Below, one piece after another: positions 4,866-5,772 of a stretch of DNA of 5,772 nt. The notes beneath the pieces were generated by a model. That model was not told the DNA's origin. It made no database searches and saw only the letters and a list, made by a program, of their open reading frames with translations. Positions within the stretch are counted from its first letter, which is position 1. The number at the start of each line of letters is the position of its first letter. This DNA comes from Sphingomonadaceae bacterium (GTDB lineage Bacteria; Pseudomonadota; Alphaproteobacteria; Sphingomonadales; Sphingomonadaceae), in contig JACFNY010000143.1 of assembly GCA_019454625.1 (NCBI GenBank), positions 1 to 5,772 on the forward strand, written 5' to 3'. The translations under genes and the position numbers were made by a program.

Positions 4866-5772
4866 CTACCCCTTCAGCTCGCCCAGCCGCGACATCACGA
4901 GCCCGCCCTGTTCGGCGCCGTTCGTCGGCACCGTCTCGCCCGCCCGGTCGGTGATCTCGGCGATCCGCGCCGCCACGGTTTCCACCGTGCGCTCCGCCTC
5001 CGGCACCATGATGCCGTGCGTCAGCGTGACGTGCGCGGCGTGGAAGCCGCCTGCCCCCGCCCCGAGGATCGTGCTCGTCGGCGCCGCGTTGCTGACGAGA
5101 TAGAGCGCGGCCGGAACCACGTTCTTCGGCGCCAGCAGCCTCAGCATCTCCTCGGACATGATGTCCTCGGTCATGCGCGTGCCCGCCACGGGAAAGATCG
5201 AATTGACGTGGATGTTCGACTTCGCGCCCTCGATGGCGAGCGTCTTCATCAGGCCGACGAGGCCGAGCTTGGCGGCGCCGTAGTTCGCCTGCCCGAAATT
5301 GCCGTAGAGGCCGGTCGACGACGAGGTCATCAGGATGCGGCCGTAGCCCGCGTCGCGCATCGCGTCCCACACCGCCTTGGTGCAGTTCACCGAGCCCATC
5401 AGGTGCACGTCGAGCACGAAGCGGAAGTCGTCGAGCGTCATCTTCGCGAAGCTCTTGTCGCGCAGCACGCCCGCGTTGTTGATGAGGACGTCGACCCGTC
5501 CCCAGCGCGAGAGCGTGTCCGCCACCATCGCCTCGACAGCCGGAAAATCGGTGACGCTCGCAGGGTTGGGAACCGCCGTGCCGCCCTTGCTCTCGATCTC
5601 CGCGACCACCTGTTCGGCGGCCGTCGCCGATCCGCCGCTGCCGTCGCGCGCGCCGCCGAAATCGTTGACGACGACCTTCGCGCCGCGCGCGGCCAGTTCC
5701 AGCGCGTATTCGCGACCGAGACCGCCGCCCGCTCCGGTGCCGGCAGGTGGTTGTTGGCGGCGCCGACCACCA
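4866..5772 (-). CDS. SDR family NAD(P)-dependent oxidoreductase (3-hydroxyacyl-CoA dehydrogenase/MFE-2-like), 5' end missing or disrupted
   Basis: The leftward frame is open from the right edge to the TAG at 4868-4866, giving 301 residues in the window. The cofactor loop TGAGGGLGREYALELAARGA begins at in-window residue 12 and is followed by VVVNDFGG. NNAG is at about 98-101. SSSTGLYGNFGQANYGAAK holds the catalytic serine (about 151), tyrosine (164) and lysine (168). The wording (LRDKSFAKM, LYGNFGQANYGAAKLGLVGL, EGAKSNIHVNSIFPVAGTRMTED) is that of the SDR domain of peroxisomal-type multifunctional enzyme 2 and its bacterial stand-alone relatives, which oxidise 3-hydroxyacyl-CoA with NAD(P). 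No hydratase domain follows, and the protein ends MSRLGELKG. The first 11 in-window residues (GGRRRQQPPAG) do not resemble the first strand of an SDR, and no start codon is in frame there. The real start lies outside, or the end is damaged. Family secure; substrate inferred. Confidence 0.9.
   Translation of the reverse strand, partial: GGRRRQQPPAGTGAGGGLGREYALELAARGAKVVVNDFGGARDGSGGSATAAEQVVAEIESKGGTAVPNPASVTDFPAVEAMVADTLSRWGRVDVLINNAGVLRDKSFAKMTLDDFRFVLDVHLMGSVNCTKAVWDAMRDAGYGRILMTSSSTGLYGNFGQANYGAAKLGLVGLMKTLAIEGAKSNIHVNSIFPVAGTRMTEDIMSEEMLRLLAPKNVVPAALYLVSNAAPTSTILGAGAGGFHAAHVTLTHGIMVPEAERTVETVAARIAEITDRAGETVPTNGAEQGGLVMSRLGELKG
5746..5771. repeat. Short inverted repeat at the right edge
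   Basis: GGTGGT (5746-5751) and ACCACC (5766-5771) are perfect 6-base inverted arms around 14 bases that themselves contain GGCG-G-CGCC. They lie exactly where the SDR gene loses its expected sequence. This could be chance, or a fold-back linked to a misjoined contig end. Confidence 0.3.

Noticed and set aside
4558..5370. 270-residue minus-strand frame spanning DUF2794 and SDR
   Set aside because: Low-complexity Arg/Gly/Ala composition and crossing of two genes plus their terminator region mark it as a shadow frame.
1..5772. Search for a defence system, toxin-antitoxin pair, CRISPR, mobile element, tRNA or riboswitch
   Set aside because: All substantial coding space is taken by seven recognisable housekeeping-type genes. 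No repeated spacer units, transposase, tRNA-like cloverleaf or known riboswitch core was seen.

Overview
The window is dense, GC-rich bacterial chromosome with a strong G/C preference at third codon positions. It carries seven protein genes, five complete and two cut by the window edges. A DUF2794 protein, an MDR quinone oxidoreductase without zinc ligands, an OxyR with the classical cysteine pair, and a short serine acetyltransferase together suggest an alphaproteobacterium. The style fits Sphingomonadales or a close relative, but this is inferred from protein character, not from a database search. I found no rRNA, tRNA, CRISPR array, insertion sequence or phage gene.

Layout from left to right. 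Bases 1-720 (minus) encode the N-terminal 240 residues of an NADPH:quinone oxidoreductase-like enzyme. A 78-bp divergent promoter region separates it from a ketopantoate reductase-family gene (plus, 799-1830). That gene runs tail to tail into oxyR (minus, 1800-2702), and the two coding regions overlap by 31 bp. The 141 bp upstream of oxyR hold an ATTAT-N11-ATAAT inverted repeat, -10-like hexamers facing both ways and a perfect 12-bp-stem hairpin. A TauE/SafE sulfite/sulfur-compound permease (minus, 2844-3599) lies divergent to cysE (plus, 3778-4479), with 178 bp between them. cysE is followed by a DUF2794 gene (4476-4823) through an ATGA stop/start overlap. After a short terminator-like hairpin, a short-chain dehydrogenase (minus, 4866 to the right edge) converges on that pair.

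The functional core is a sulfur module. CysE makes O-acetylserine, the carbon acceptor for sulfide in cysteine synthesis, and the divergent TauE/SafE permease probably moves sulfite or a related sulfur anion. The DUF2794 protein appears translationally coupled to CysE. OxyR beside it is a peroxide sensor, which fits loosely because cysteine and thiol supply matter in oxidative stress. The flanking oxidoreductases (MDR, PanE-like, SDR) look like ordinary metabolic genes.

No convincing undescribed multi-gene system is present. The points most worth checking are the promoter/hairpin arrangement upstream of oxyR, which could encode a divergent small RNA; the cysE-DUF2794 coupling; the unusual CysE C-terminus; and the loss of SDR-like sequence in the last 34 bases, which may be an assembly or sequence artefact.
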